Shown here piece by piece: positions 43,462 through 51,843 of a DNA stretch of 64,000 nt (the first letter of the stretch is position 1; each line of letters begins with the position of its first letter). Origin of the DNA: Arthrobacter sp. SLBN-83 (GTDB taxonomy: Bacteria > Actinomycetota > Actinomycetes > Actinomycetales > Micrococcaceae); contig NZ_VFMX01000001.1 of the NCBI RefSeq assembly GCF_006715285.1, forward strand, positions 1,488,001 to 1,552,000, in the 5' to 3' direction. A program made the position numbers and the translations under genes. The notes beneath the pieces were generated by a model. That model was not told the DNA's origin. It did no database searches and saw nothing but the letters and a program-made list of their open reading frames with translations.

Positions 43462-45147
43462 TCAGAGGCCCAGCTCTTCGAGGACCGGCAGCTTCTCCCG
43501 AACCCAGGCCCGTGCCTCGGTGGCGCTCGGCGCGGACAGGGCCAGCTTGGCCAGTTCCTGCGCCTCGGACAGGGTGACTGTCTTCAGGACCGCTGCCACG
43601 GCGGCCAGCGAGCGGGCGGTCATGGACAGGGTGGTGACGCCAAGCCCGGTGAGGACGACGGCGAGGGCGGGATCGGCGGCGGCCTCGCCACAGACGCCCA
43701 CGGGTTTGTTGTGGCCTTCCGCGCGGGAGCCTTCGACGGTCAGTCCAACGAGGCGAAGCACCGCGGGTTGCCACGGGGTGTTCAGGTTGGCCAGCGGGCC
43801 GAGCTGGCGGTCGGCGGCCATGGCGTACTGCGTAAGGTCGTTGGTGCCCAGGCTGGCGAAGCCGACTTCACGAAGGATGGCTTCCGCGGTGAGGGCCGCG
43901 GACGGGACCTCCACCATCACGCCCGGCGTCTTGATGCCGGCGTCAGCGCACATGGAAGCGAAGCGGGCAGCCTCTTCCGCGGTGGAGATCATGGGGGCCA
44001 TGACCCAGACGTCGGCCTCGGACTGCTGCTGGGCCAGGGCGATGGCCTCCAGCTGCCGGTCCAGCACGCCGGGGGTGGTGAAGTCGGTGCGGTAGCCGCG
44101 GACGCCCAGGGCAGGGTTGGGCTCGGTGGAGTCGGTCAGGAAGGGCAGCGGCTTGTCGGCGCCGGCGTCCAGCGTCCGCAGCACCACCTTCTTGCCGGGG
44201 AAGGCGTCGAACACGCTCTTATAGGCTGCGGCCTGTTCCTCGACGCTGGGTTCGGTGTCCCGTTCCAGGAAGCAGAATTCGGTGCGGAAGAGCCCCACGC
44301 CCTGGGCTCCCAGCTTGGCGGCCGCTTCGGCGTCCTTGCCGCCGCCCACATTGGCCAGCAGCGGCACTTCGTGGCCGTCCGCCGTCGCGCCCGTACCGGT
44401 GAATTCGGCCAGGAGGGATGCCGTGGCAGCCCACGCTTCCGCAGTTGCGCGGAGGGTCTGGTCCGGTTCCGCAGTGATGCTGCCGGCCGCGCCGTCCACA
44501 TACACCTCGGTGCCGTCCGGCAGTTCGTCAACGCCGACGGCGGCCACCACGGCCGGCAGGCCGAGGGAGCGGGCGATGATGGCGGTGTGCGACTGCGGGC
44601 CGCCGCCCGCGGTGACCAGGGCCAGGACCTTGTTGGGGTCAAGCGTGGCGGTGTCCGCTGGGGCCAGGTCCTCTGCCACCAGGACGAACGGGGTGTTGGA
44701 AGCGGGAATGCCGGGTGCGGGCACGCCCCGCAGCTCGGCCACGATCCGGGCGCGCACGTCCAGGACATCGGTGGCGCGTTCGGCCATGTAACCGCCCAGG
44801 TTGTGCAGCATTTCCGATACGGAGGAGCCGGATTCCCAGATGGCTCGTTCGGCAGAAACGCCCCTGGCCACCAGCTTGGCCGCCCCCTTGATCAGCATGG
44901 TGTCCTTGGCCATCAGGGCAGTCGCCTCCAGGACGGCCTTGCCGTCACCGGTGGCGTGGGCGGCACGGTCCTTCAGTTCGTCGTGCACGGCCTGAGCCGC
45001 TGCCTTCAGCGCCGCGGTGGCTTCCTCGGCAGTGGTGTCCGGGGCCAGCTGTTCACCGGCGGGAGGCTCGCTGATCGGCTTGGGCATCTGCCGGATGGCG
45101 CCGATGACGCGGCCTGGGCTGACGCCTACTCCTGGGAAGTTCTGCAC
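43462..45147 (-). CDS. ptsI: PTS enzyme I (phosphoenolpyruvate-protein phosphotransferase)
   Basis: A 561-residue enzyme I. It takes phosphate from PEP onto His187 in GGGPQSHTAIIAR and passes it to HPr. The N-terminal HPr-binding helical domain covers about residues 30-140, and the C-terminal PEP barrel carries VGLFRTEFCF and GVCGEAAADP with the active Cys. No ptsH (HPr) lies beside it. It is divergent from TetR and the mannitol operon, so it probably serves mannitol uptake among other sugars. Confidence 0.96.
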   Translation of the reverse strand: MQNFPGVGVSPGRVIGAIRQMPKPISEPPAGEQLAPDTTAEEATAALKAAAQAVHDELKDRAAHATGDGKAVLEATALMAKDTMLIKGAAKLVARGVSAERAIWESGSSVSEMLHNLGGYMAERATDVLDVRARIVAELRGVPAPGIPASNTPFVLVAEDLAPADTATLDPNKVLALVTAGGGPQSHTAIIARSLGLPAVVAAVGVDELPDGTEVYVDGAAGSITAEPDQTLRATAEAWAATASLLAEFTGTGATADGHEVPLLANVGGGKDAEAAAKLGAQGVGLFRTEFCFLERDTEPSVEEQAAAYKSVFDAFPGKKVVLRTLDAGADKPLPFLTDSTEPNPALGVRGYRTDFTTPGVLDRQLEAIALAQQQSEADVWVMAPMISTAEEAARFASMCADAGIKTPGVMVEVPSAALTAEAILREVGFASLGTNDLTQYAMAADRQLGPLANLNTPWQPAVLRLVGLTVEGSRAEGHNKPVGVCGEAAADPALAVVLTGLGVTTLSMTARSLAAVAAVLKTVTLSEAQELAKLALSAPSATEARAWVREKLPVLEELGL

Positions 45148-45276
45148 TGAAGGTCCTCATTCTCTGCCGGTAGACAGGCCCGCCAAGTGCTCCGGCGCCG
45201 TGCCGGGTCCGGCCGGAGGACTGCTACGTCCAGGGGCAGGAAACGTGCCTGAAAAAATTGTATGTGATTCAGTTCA

Positions 45277-45291
45277 TATAGCAACGCTATA
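45277..45291. promoter_or_regulatory. Dyad upstream of the mannitol-locus tetR
   Basis: TATAGC-AAC-GCTATA is a perfect dyad 18 bases before the TetR start and 129 bases before ptsI, in an AT-rich stretch. Probably the TetR autoregulatory site. Confidence 0.5.
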
Positions 45292-45309
45292 GGTGCTAGG
45301 GTAGCGGTT

Positions 45310-46038
45310 ATGAGTTTGGATGGCCAGCTTCCCCCCAAAATGCGACTGCTTCGTGCTGCCGCTGAACTGCTGGCAAATTCCGCGGGAGCTCCGGTTTCCA
45401 CCCGCCAGATCACCCAGCTGGCGGGGGTTTCGGCTCCCACGCTGTACCACCACTTCGGTGACAAGGAAGGTCTGTTCGACGCCGTCGTCGCCGCAGGGTT
45501 TGAAGAATATGTCGCGGGCGAAAGGGATTTCGCCCCCTCCGGACAGCCCCTTGAGGACATCCGGAGAATGTGGGACAACCACGTCCAGTTCGGCCTGAAC
45601 CAGCCCGAGCTGTACCTGGTGATGTTCGGCAATATCCGCCCGGAAAGCCGGCCGGCCATTGTGGCCGATGCCGAAGCGCTGATGGAGGACATGCTGAACA
45701 AGGCAGCGGCGGCGGGCCAGCTGAACGTCCAGCCCAGGGAAGCGGCCAGGTCCATCCTGGCGGCCAACGTGGGCGTGACTCTCATGCTGATTGCGGAACC
45801 CGCCACCGAACGCAACCTCGAACTGTCCACCATGACCCGGGACGCCATGATCTTTGCGGTGTCCGCCGAGCCCGCCAGCGGCCCGGCCCCGGGCGGCACC
45901 GGAAAGTCCTCGGTAGTGGTGGCAGCGATTGCCCTGAACGCCGCACTTCAGGCTTCGCACTCTGACCAGCTTTCCAGCTCGGAACTCAAGCTCTTCCTCG
46001 AGTGGCTCCACCGGATCTCCACCAGCCCGGCAGGTTAG
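45310..46038 (+). CDS. TetR family regulator at the mannitol locus
   Basis: A 242-residue TetR protein. The HTH is STRQITQLAGVSAPTLYHHF near residues 30-49, and KEGLFDAVVAAGFEEY follows. It is slightly longer than usual, with a Ser/Ala tail rich in helices. It lies between ptsI and mtlA and reads with mtlA 87 bases downstream, so a role in mannitol PTS control is likely; most mannitol regulators are MtlR or DeoR types, so this would be unusual. Confidence 0.9.
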   Translation: MSLDGQLPPKMRLLRAAAELLANSAGAPVSTRQITQLAGVSAPTLYHHFGDKEGLFDAVVAAGFEEYVAGERDFAPSGQPLEDIRRMWDNHVQFGLNQPELYLVMFGNIRPESRPAIVADAEALMEDMLNKAAAAGQLNVQPREAARSILAANVGVTLMLIAEPATERNLELSTMTRDAMIFAVSAEPASGPAPGGTGKSSVVVAAIALNAALQASHSDQLSSSELKLFLEWLHRISTSPAG

Positions 46039-46125
46039 CCCCACAAACCGGTAATACCCAGCAGTACGTCGTCGTAATCATCGGACCATCCTGCGGAGCA
46101 GCAGGAATGACGGTTAGGAAATCAC

Positions 46126-48240
46126 ATGGCAACAGAGACAGTTGCAAAACCCCGCACCAGCGCGCGCGTGCACGTCCAAAAGTTCGGGACATTCCTGTCC
46201 GGCATGATCATGCCCAACATTGGGGCGTTCATCGCCTGGGGCATCATCACCGCCCTCTTCATCGAGAAGGGGTGGCTGCCCGTTCCGCAACTGGGTGGTT
46301 TCGGTGAGACCGACGGGAAGCCGAACATCGGCCTGGTGGGTCCCATGATCACCTACCTCCTGCCGCTGCTGATCGGCTACACCGGCGGCAAGATGGTCTA
46401 CGACGTCCGCGGCGGCGTGGTGGGGGCCATCGGCACCATGGGCGTGATCGTCGGTGCCGGCATCCCGATGTTCATCGGCGCCATGATCATGGGCCCCCTG
46501 GGCGGCTGGACCATGAAGAAGATCGACTCGATCTGGGACGGCAAGATCCGCCCCGGCTTCGAGATGCTGGTCAACAACTTCTCCGCCGGCATCTGGGGTG
46601 CCCTGTTGGCATTGCTGGGGTTCTACGGCATATCGCCCCTGGTTACCGCCTTCAGCACCGCCGCGGGCAACTTTGTCCAGTTCCTGGTGCACAACGGCCT
46701 CCTGCCGCTGACCAGCATCTTCATCGAACCGGCCAAGGTCCTGTTCCTCAACAACGCCATCAACCACGGCGTGCTCACGCCGCTGGGCGTGCAGCAGTCG
46801 CTTGAGCAGGGCAAGTCCATCCTCTTCCTTCTGGAAGCCAACCCCGGCCCCGGCCTGGGCCTCCTGCTCGCGTACACATTCTTTGGCCGCGGCGCCGCCA
46901 AGGCATCGGCTCCCGGCGCTGCCATCATCCAGTTCCTTGGTGGCATCCACGAGATCTACTTCCCGTACGTCCTGATGCGTCCGCTGCTGATCCTGGGTAC
47001 CATCGCGGGCGGCATGACCGGCATCGCCACCCTTGCGGTCACCAACTCCGGCCTGGTGGCGCCTGCTGCCCCAGGGTCCATCTTCGCCGTGCTGGCGCAG
47101 ACCTCCCGCGACAGCTACTTCGGGGTGATCCTGTCCGTGGTGCTCGCCGCGGCAGTCTCCTTCCTGGTGTCCTCGGTGATCCTGAAGACCACCAAGCACA
47201 GCGATGAGGCGGACCTCGGCGACGCCACCGCCCGCATGGAGGAGATGAAGGGCAAGAAGAGCTCTGTGTCCTCCCACCTGACCGGTGCCGGTGCCGGAAC
47301 CGCTGCCGGCGCAGCGGCGGGCCGCGGCGGAGTGGGCGTGCTGGCTGGTCCCGTGCGGAACATCGTGTTCGCGTGCGACGCCGGCATGGGCTCCAGTGCC
47401 ATGGGCGCCTCGGTGCTGCGGAACAAGATCAAGGCGGCCGGCTTCCCGGACGTCAAGGTCACCAACGCCTCCATCGCCAACCTCAGCGACACTTACGACG
47501 TGGTGGTCACCCACCAGGACCTGACCGAACGCGCCAAGCCTGTCACCTCCAGCGCCATGCACTACTCGGTGGATAACTTCATGAACAGCCCCCGCTATGA
47601 CGAGATCGTTGACCTGGTCCGGGAGAGCAACACCGAAGGTGCTGCGGCCACCGAGGGGCCGGACGCGGGAGCGGGTACGCCCGGCGGTGCCTCCGCTTCA
47701 GGGCCCGCAATGGCGGCGGCGGCCGGCGCCGGCACCACCCACGGTGCCCACGCCGCCGACGCCCCGGTCGACGCAGCCCCTGCTGCCGATGCCTCCGCCA
47801 ATGGCTCCGGTGACATCCTGGCCCGCGAGAGCGTGGTTCTGACCGGTTCGGCCACCACCCGCGACGCCGCCATCGACGAGGCCGGCCGGTTGCTCCTGGC
47901 CCGCGGTGCCGTGGACGAGGGCTATATTGCCGCAATGCACGAACGCGAGGAATCGGTGTCCACCTACATGGGCAGCTTCCTGGCCATCCCGCACGGCACC
48001 AACGCTGCCAAGGACCACATCCGCAAGTCGGCAGTGTCCGTCATCCGCTACCCGGAAGGCATCGACTGGAACGGCAAGCAGGTCAAGTTCGTGGTGGGCG
48101 TGGCAGGCATCAACAATGAGCACCTGCACATCCTGTCCTCCATTGCCAAGGTCTTCACCAACAAGGAGCAGGTGGCCCGCCTGGAGGCCGCCACCTCCGA
48201 AGACGAAGTCCTGGACCTCTTCGGAAAGGTCAACGCATAG
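46126..48240 (+). CDS. mtlA: Mannitol PTS permease, EIICBA fusion
   Basis: A 704-residue protein with all three domains. EIIC, residues about 15-350, has the membrane helices and FLGGIHEIYFPYVLMRP (substrate Glu). EIIB, about 405-500, has Cys417 in CDAGMGSSAMGA. An Ala/Gly-rich linker follows, then EIIA, about 560-704, with His623 in AIPHGTNAA. It imports mannitol and releases mannitol 1-phosphate. It is longer than E. coli MtlA (637) because of the linkers. AGGAA precedes the ATG. The mtlD start overlaps its stop. Confidence 0.97.
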   Translation: MATETVAKPRTSARVHVQKFGTFLSGMIMPNIGAFIAWGIITALFIEKGWLPVPQLGGFGETDGKPNIGLVGPMITYLLPLLIGYTGGKMVYDVRGGVVGAIGTMGVIVGAGIPMFIGAMIMGPLGGWTMKKIDSIWDGKIRPGFEMLVNNFSAGIWGALLALLGFYGISPLVTAFSTAAGNFVQFLVHNGLLPLTSIFIEPAKVLFLNNAINHGVLTPLGVQQSLEQGKSILFLLEANPGPGLGLLLAYTFFGRGAAKASAPGAAIIQFLGGIHEIYFPYVLMRPLLILGTIAGGMTGIATLAVTNSGLVAPAAPGSIFAVLAQTSRDSYFGVILSVVLAAAVSFLVSSVILKTTKHSDEADLGDATARMEEMKGKKSSVSSHLTGAGAGTAAGAAAGRGGVGVLAGPVRNIVFACDAGMGSSAMGASVLRNKIKAAGFPDVKVTNASIANLSDTYDVVVTHQDLTERAKPVTSSAMHYSVDNFMNSPRYDEIVDLVRESNTEGAAATEGPDAGAGTPGGASASGPAMAAAAGAGTTHGAHAADAPVDAAPAADASANGSGDILARESVVLTGSATTRDAAIDEAGRLLLARGAVDEGYIAAMHEREESVSTYMGSFLAIPHGTNAAKDHIRKSAVSVIRYPEGIDWNGKQVKFVVGVAGINNEHLHILSSIAKVFTNKEQVARLEAATSEDEVLDLFGKVNA

Positions 48241-49403
48241 TGAAGGCAGTACATTTTGGTGCCGGCAACATCGGACGCGGCTTCGTGGGCCTGCTCCTGC
48301 ATGATGCCGGGTATGAAGTGGTGTTCGCTGACGTCGCCGAGGAGCTGATCAACCGGCTCAAAGACGCCGACAGCTACGCGGTGCACGAGGTGGGGGAGAA
48401 CCCCGCCGTGCGCACCGTGGACAACTTCCGTGCCCTGAACTCCAACGCCCAGGAAGCGGAACTGGTCCAGGAGATCTCGACGGCGGACATCGTCACCACC
48501 GCGGTGGGTCCGCACATCCTGAAGTTCGTGGCGCCGGTGATCGCCAAGGGCATCGTTGCGCGGGAGCCGGGCCTGGCGCCGCTGCAGGTAATGGCCTGCG
48601 AGAACGCCATCAATGCCACGGACATCCTGGCCAAGGAGGTGGCCTCCCAGCCGGGCGTCACCGCCGCAGTGCTGGACGGCAAGGCGGTGTTCGCCAACAC
48701 GGCCGTGGACCGGATCGTGCCCAACCAGGAGGCCGGGCAGGGCCTGGACGTCACCGTGGAGACCTTCTACGAGTGGGTCATCGACCGCACCGCCTTTGGT
48801 GATTCCGCCCCCGTGATCCCCGGTGCCGCGTTCGTGGATGACCTTTCGCCCTACATCGAGCGGAAGCTGTTCACCGTCAACACCGGGCACGCCTCTGCTG
48901 CGTACTTCGGATTCGAAGCGGGCCTGGAGAAGATCTCCGACGCCATGGCCGACCAGGACGTGGCCGAGGACGTGCGCGCGGTGCTGGAGGAAACCAAGCA
49001 GCTGCTGGTGGCCAAGCACGGGTTCAGCAACGACGAACAGGAGGCTTATGTCCAGAAAATCCTGGTCAGGTTCTCCAACCCGTACCTGCCGGACACGGTC
49101 AACCGGGTGGGCCGGGCTCCGCTGCGGAAGCTAAGCCGGCACGAACGGTTCATCGGCCCTGCCGCGGAACTTGCCGAACGGGGCGTCGTGCCCGAGGCCC
49201 TGCTGGGTGCGATCGCGGCCGCGCTGAGGTTCAACGATCCCGCCGATGCGGAAGCCACCGAACTGGCGGGCATCCTGGGATCCGCCAGCCCCGCCGACGC
49301 CACAGCCAGGATCACGGGGCTTGAACCGGAGCACCCGCTATTCAACGCCGTGGCCACCCTCGTGGAGGAGCGGCAGGCGGAGCTGGCCCGCACCCCCGCC
49401 TGA
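48240..49403 (+). CDS. mtlD: Mannitol-1-phosphate 5-dehydrogenase
   Basis: A 387-residue NAD enzyme that oxidises mannitol 1-phosphate to fructose 6-phosphate. GAGNIGRGFVG at residues 7-17 binds NAD; ERKLFTVNTGHASAAYFGF carries the catalytic Lys of polyol-specific long-chain dehydrogenases. It starts at a GTG that shares the last base of the mtlA stop (TAGTG). A strong terminator follows, closing the operon. Confidence 0.97.
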   Translation: MKAVHFGAGNIGRGFVGLLLHDAGYEVVFADVAEELINRLKDADSYAVHEVGENPAVRTVDNFRALNSNAQEAELVQEISTADIVTTAVGPHILKFVAPVIAKGIVAREPGLAPLQVMACENAINATDILAKEVASQPGVTAAVLDGKAVFANTAVDRIVPNQEAGQGLDVTVETFYEWVIDRTAFGDSAPVIPGAAFVDDLSPYIERKLFTVNTGHASAAYFGFEAGLEKISDAMADQDVAEDVRAVLEETKQLLVAKHGFSNDEQEAYVQKILVRFSNPYLPDTVNRVGRAPLRKLSRHERFIGPAAELAERGVVPEALLGAIAAALRFNDPADAEATELAGILGSASPADATARITGLEPEHPLFNAVATLVEERQAELARTPA

Positions 49404-49439
49404 CCTGGTCCGCCTTCCGGACTAACCGACGTACTGCGT

Positions 49440-49485
49440 AAACCACGACGCCGGCACTTTCAAAAGTGCCGGCGTCGTGGTTTTT
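49440..49485 (+). terminator. Intrinsic terminator of the mtl operon
   Basis: A 21-base arm (49440-49460) pairs perfectly with 49463-49483, loop two bases, and the T-run reaches 49485. It is 37 bases past the mtlD stop and ends just before the GNAT gene. Confidence 0.9.
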
Positions 49486-49504
49486 GCTGTGCCAAGCTGG
49501 GCGG

Positions 49505-50020
49505 GTGACTTCCAAACAAGCTGCTGCTTTGTTCACTGCCGGCGTCGACGGCGGGACGTTCCGCCTCCGCCACGCCACCCGCGCGGACCTGCCGGCCCTG
49601 GTCCACTTACTGGCGGATGACGCACTGGGCGCCGGCCGCGAAACCGCCAGGGACATGGAACCGTACGAGCGGGCTTTCGACGCGATCGAGGCCGATCCCG
49701 CCCACCTGCTGGCGGTGGGGGAGCTGGTGCCGCCGGGCGCGGAGGCGGGACCTGTTGTTGCCACCTTCCAGCTGAGCTTCCTCCCCGGCATCTCCCGGCA
49801 GGGAGCCTGGCGCTCTCAGCTTGAGGGCGTCCGGGTGGCGGCGTCCCTTCGCGGGCAGGGCATCGGCAAGCTGATGGTGGGATGGGCCGTCCAGGAGTCC
49901 CGGAACCACGGTTGCCGGCTGATGCAGCTGACCACCCACAAGAGCCGCACGGCAGCCCACCGGTTCTACGAGCAGCTGGGCTTCGAGGCCAGCCATGTCG
50001 GCATGAAGCTGGAACTCTAA
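49505..50020 (+). CDS. GNAT family N-acetyltransferase
   Basis: A 171-residue acetyltransferase from the GTG at 49505. FRLRHATRADLPALVHLL opens the fold; LEGVRVAASLRGQGIGKLMVGWA includes the RGQGIG acetyl-CoA loop near residue 120, and AHRFYEQLGFEASHVGM is the end motif. Open codons upstream fall in the mtl terminator and are unlikely. Substrate unknown. It precedes the MarR gene by 42 bases. Confidence 0.92.
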   Translation: MTSKQAAALFTAGVDGGTFRLRHATRADLPALVHLLADDALGAGRETARDMEPYERAFDAIEADPAHLLAVGELVPPGAEAGPVVATFQLSFLPGISRQGAWRSQLEGVRVAASLRGQGIGKLMVGWAVQESRNHGCRLMQLTTHKSRTAAHRFYEQLGFEASHVGMKLEL

Positions 50021-50024
50021 CTCC

Positions 50025-50061
50025 TTGACCGTTAGGGTGCCTAAATGTTAGGCTACCTAAC
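50025..50061 (+). promoter_or_regulatory. Promoter and twin operators of the MarR/MFS operon
   Basis: TTGACC (50025-50030) and TAGGCT (50049-50054) form the promoter. Two dyads overlap it: TTAGG-GTG-CCTAA (50032-50044) and GTTAGG-CTA-CCTAAC (50047-50061), with centres 16 bases apart. The ATG at 50063 is one or two bases past the expected transcription start. Confidence 0.65.
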
Positions 50062-50062
50062 G

Positions 50063-50503
50063 ATGAATACGAACGATGCCCAGCTGCAGGAGCTTGCCAG
50101 CGGGTTCCGCGAAGCCCTCCGCCACAGTATCTACCTGGTTCGGCGCCTCGACGCCGACGGTGAACTCAGCGCCGCCCAGCTCAGCACCCTCAAGATGATG
50201 CTTGGGGACGGCCAGCGGGTCGGTGAGATTGCCCGGAACCTCGGAGTCCGCGTGCCCAGTGCCACCGAACAGATCATCAAGCTTGAGCGCGCAGGCCTGG
50301 CCCGCCGCGAGCCGGACCCGGCGGACTCCCGTGCGGTCCGCGTGATCCTGACTGAGGAAGGCCGCGCCGCCGTCGACTCCGCCAACAAGCGCCGCAACCA
50401 GGTGATGGCCGAAATCCTCAGCACCCTCACCGACCAGGACCGCAAAGCCCTGGCCGAGGCCCTGCCGGTCATCGACAAGATCAACGCATCGCTCCAGAAC
50501 TGA
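50063..50503 (+). CDS. MarR family repressor of the adjacent MFS exporter
   Basis: A 146-residue winged-helix protein. VGEIARNLGVRVPSATEQII is the HTH near residues 54-73 and RREPDPADSRAVRVILTEEG the wing. I start at 50063; the ATG at 50045 is inside the operator pair. The transcript is probably leaderless. The exporter begins 32 bases downstream, so the two form one autoregulated efflux unit. Confidence 0.93.
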   Translation: MNTNDAQLQELASGFREALRHSIYLVRRLDADGELSAAQLSTLKMMLGDGQRVGEIARNLGVRVPSATEQIIKLERAGLARREPDPADSRAVRVILTEEGRAAVDSANKRRNQVMAEILSTLTDQDRKALAEALPVIDKINASLQN

Positions 50504-50535
50504 ACCGATTAGTACGAAACTTAGGAGTACCCTCC

Positions 50536-51762
50536 ATGGACGGCCAGCTCGCAGAATCCCTGCAAGCACCAGAATCAACCCTGCAGGCTGAAAAAGCCTC
50601 ATTCCTGAAGCAGCCAAAGGCAGTCTGGGCCACCGCCCTGGCTGCAGTGTTCGCCTTCATGGGCATCGGCCTGGTGGACCCCATCCTCCCCGCCATTGCC
50701 ACCAACCTGAACGCCACCCCCAGCCAGGTGTCCCTGCTGTTCACCAGCTACTTCCTGGTCACGGCGCTGGCCATGCTGATCACGGGATTCGTCTCCTCCC
50801 GGATCGGCGGCAAGAAGACGCTGCTGATCGGCCTGGCCGTCATCGTCGTCTTCTCCTCGCTCTCCGGCCTGTCCGCCAGCGTCAGTGAACTGGTTGGCTT
50901 CCGCGCCGGTTGGGGGCTGGGCAACGCCCTGTTCGTCGCCACCGCGCTCGCCGTGATCGTCGGCGTGGCCAGCGGCGGCGCCGGCACCGCCATCATCCTC
51001 TACGAAGCCGCCCTGGGCCTGGGCATCTCCCTCGGCCCGCTCCTCGGCGCCCTCCTGGGCGGCTGGCAGTGGCGCGCACCGTTCTTCGGCACCGCAGTCC
51101 TGATGGCCGCCGCCTTCATCGCGCTGATCACCCTGCTGCCCAAGACGCCGCTGCCCGAACGCAAGGTGCGGCTGCGCGACCCCCTGCTGGCGCTGGGCCA
51201 CAAGGGACTGCGCACCACGGCGGCAAGCGGCTTGTTCTACAATTACGGCTTCTTCACCATCCTGGCTTTCACCCCGTTCATCCTGGGCATGAACGCCTAC
51301 GGAATCGGCGGTGTCTTCTTCGGCTGGGGCGTGGCCGTGGCCGTGTTCTCCGTCTTCGTGGCACCGCCCCTGCAGAACCGCTTCGGCGCCGTCAAAGTCC
51401 TGACCGGAACGCTGTTCCTGCTCATGCTGGACCTGGCGGGGCTGGGACTGGCGGCCGGGCACTCGGTTCCTGCCGTCGTCGTCCTGGTCATCGTTGCCGG
51501 TGCGCTGCTGGGCGTCAACAACACCATCTACACCGAACTGGCCATGGGTGTCTCCGATTCGCCCCGGCCCGTGGCGTCCTCCGGCTACAACTTTGTCCGC
51601 TGGATGGGCGGCGCCCTGGCACCGTTCCTGGCGGCGCAGCTCGGTGAACACTTCGGCCCGCAGGTTCCGTTCTTCGCCGGCGCCCTGGCTATGGTGATCG
51701 CCATCGCCATCGCGTTCGGCGGGCGCAAGTACCTGTCCTCACACGAACCGCACGTCGTCTAG
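50536..51762 (+). CDS. MFS exporter (DHA1-like)
   Basis: A 408-residue, 12-helix transporter. MGIGLVDPILPAIATNLNATP in helix 1 and RAGWGLGNALFVATALAVIVG are typical of multidrug DHA1 exporters. The motif-A loop is SSRIGGKKT, atypical for lacking the leading GxLaDr. It is co-transcribed with the MarR regulator and ends at a strong terminator. Substrates unknown; toxic organic compounds are usual for such pairs. Confidence 0.92.
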   Translation: MDGQLAESLQAPESTLQAEKASFLKQPKAVWATALAAVFAFMGIGLVDPILPAIATNLNATPSQVSLLFTSYFLVTALAMLITGFVSSRIGGKKTLLIGLAVIVVFSSLSGLSASVSELVGFRAGWGLGNALFVATALAVIVGVASGGAGTAIILYEAALGLGISLGPLLGALLGGWQWRAPFFGTAVLMAAAFIALITLLPKTPLPERKVRLRDPLLALGHKGLRTTAASGLFYNYGFFTILAFTPFILGMNAYGIGGVFFGWGVAVAVFSVFVAPPLQNRFGAVKVLTGTLFLLMLDLAGLGLAAGHSVPAVVVLVIVAGALLGVNNTIYTELAMGVSDSPRPVASSGYNFVRWMGGALAPFLAAQLGEHFGPQVPFFAGALAMVIAIAIAFGGRKYLSSHEPHVV

Positions 51763-51775
51763 GCACAGCTGATCA

Positions 51776-51822
51776 AACAACAAACCCTCCATCACGCCAT
51801 GTGGTGGAGGGTTTGTTGTTTT
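51776..51822 (+). terminator. Intrinsic terminator of the MarR/MFS operon
   Basis: AACAACAAACCCTCCA (51776-51791) pairs with TGGAGGGTTTGTTGTT (51805-51820), followed by TT. On the minus strand the A-rich arm gives a T-rich tail too, so it may also serve the convergent sugar porter. Confidence 0.85.
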
Positions 51823-51843
51823 CCTGTGCAAGGTGGTGGGGCG

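Noticed and set aside
50031..50061. DtxR/IdeR iron box
   Set aside because: The TTAGG/CCTAA words resemble IdeR half-sites, but the spacing gives two separate 13-15-base dyads instead of the 19-base box, and the neighbours are MarR and an exporter with no iron link.
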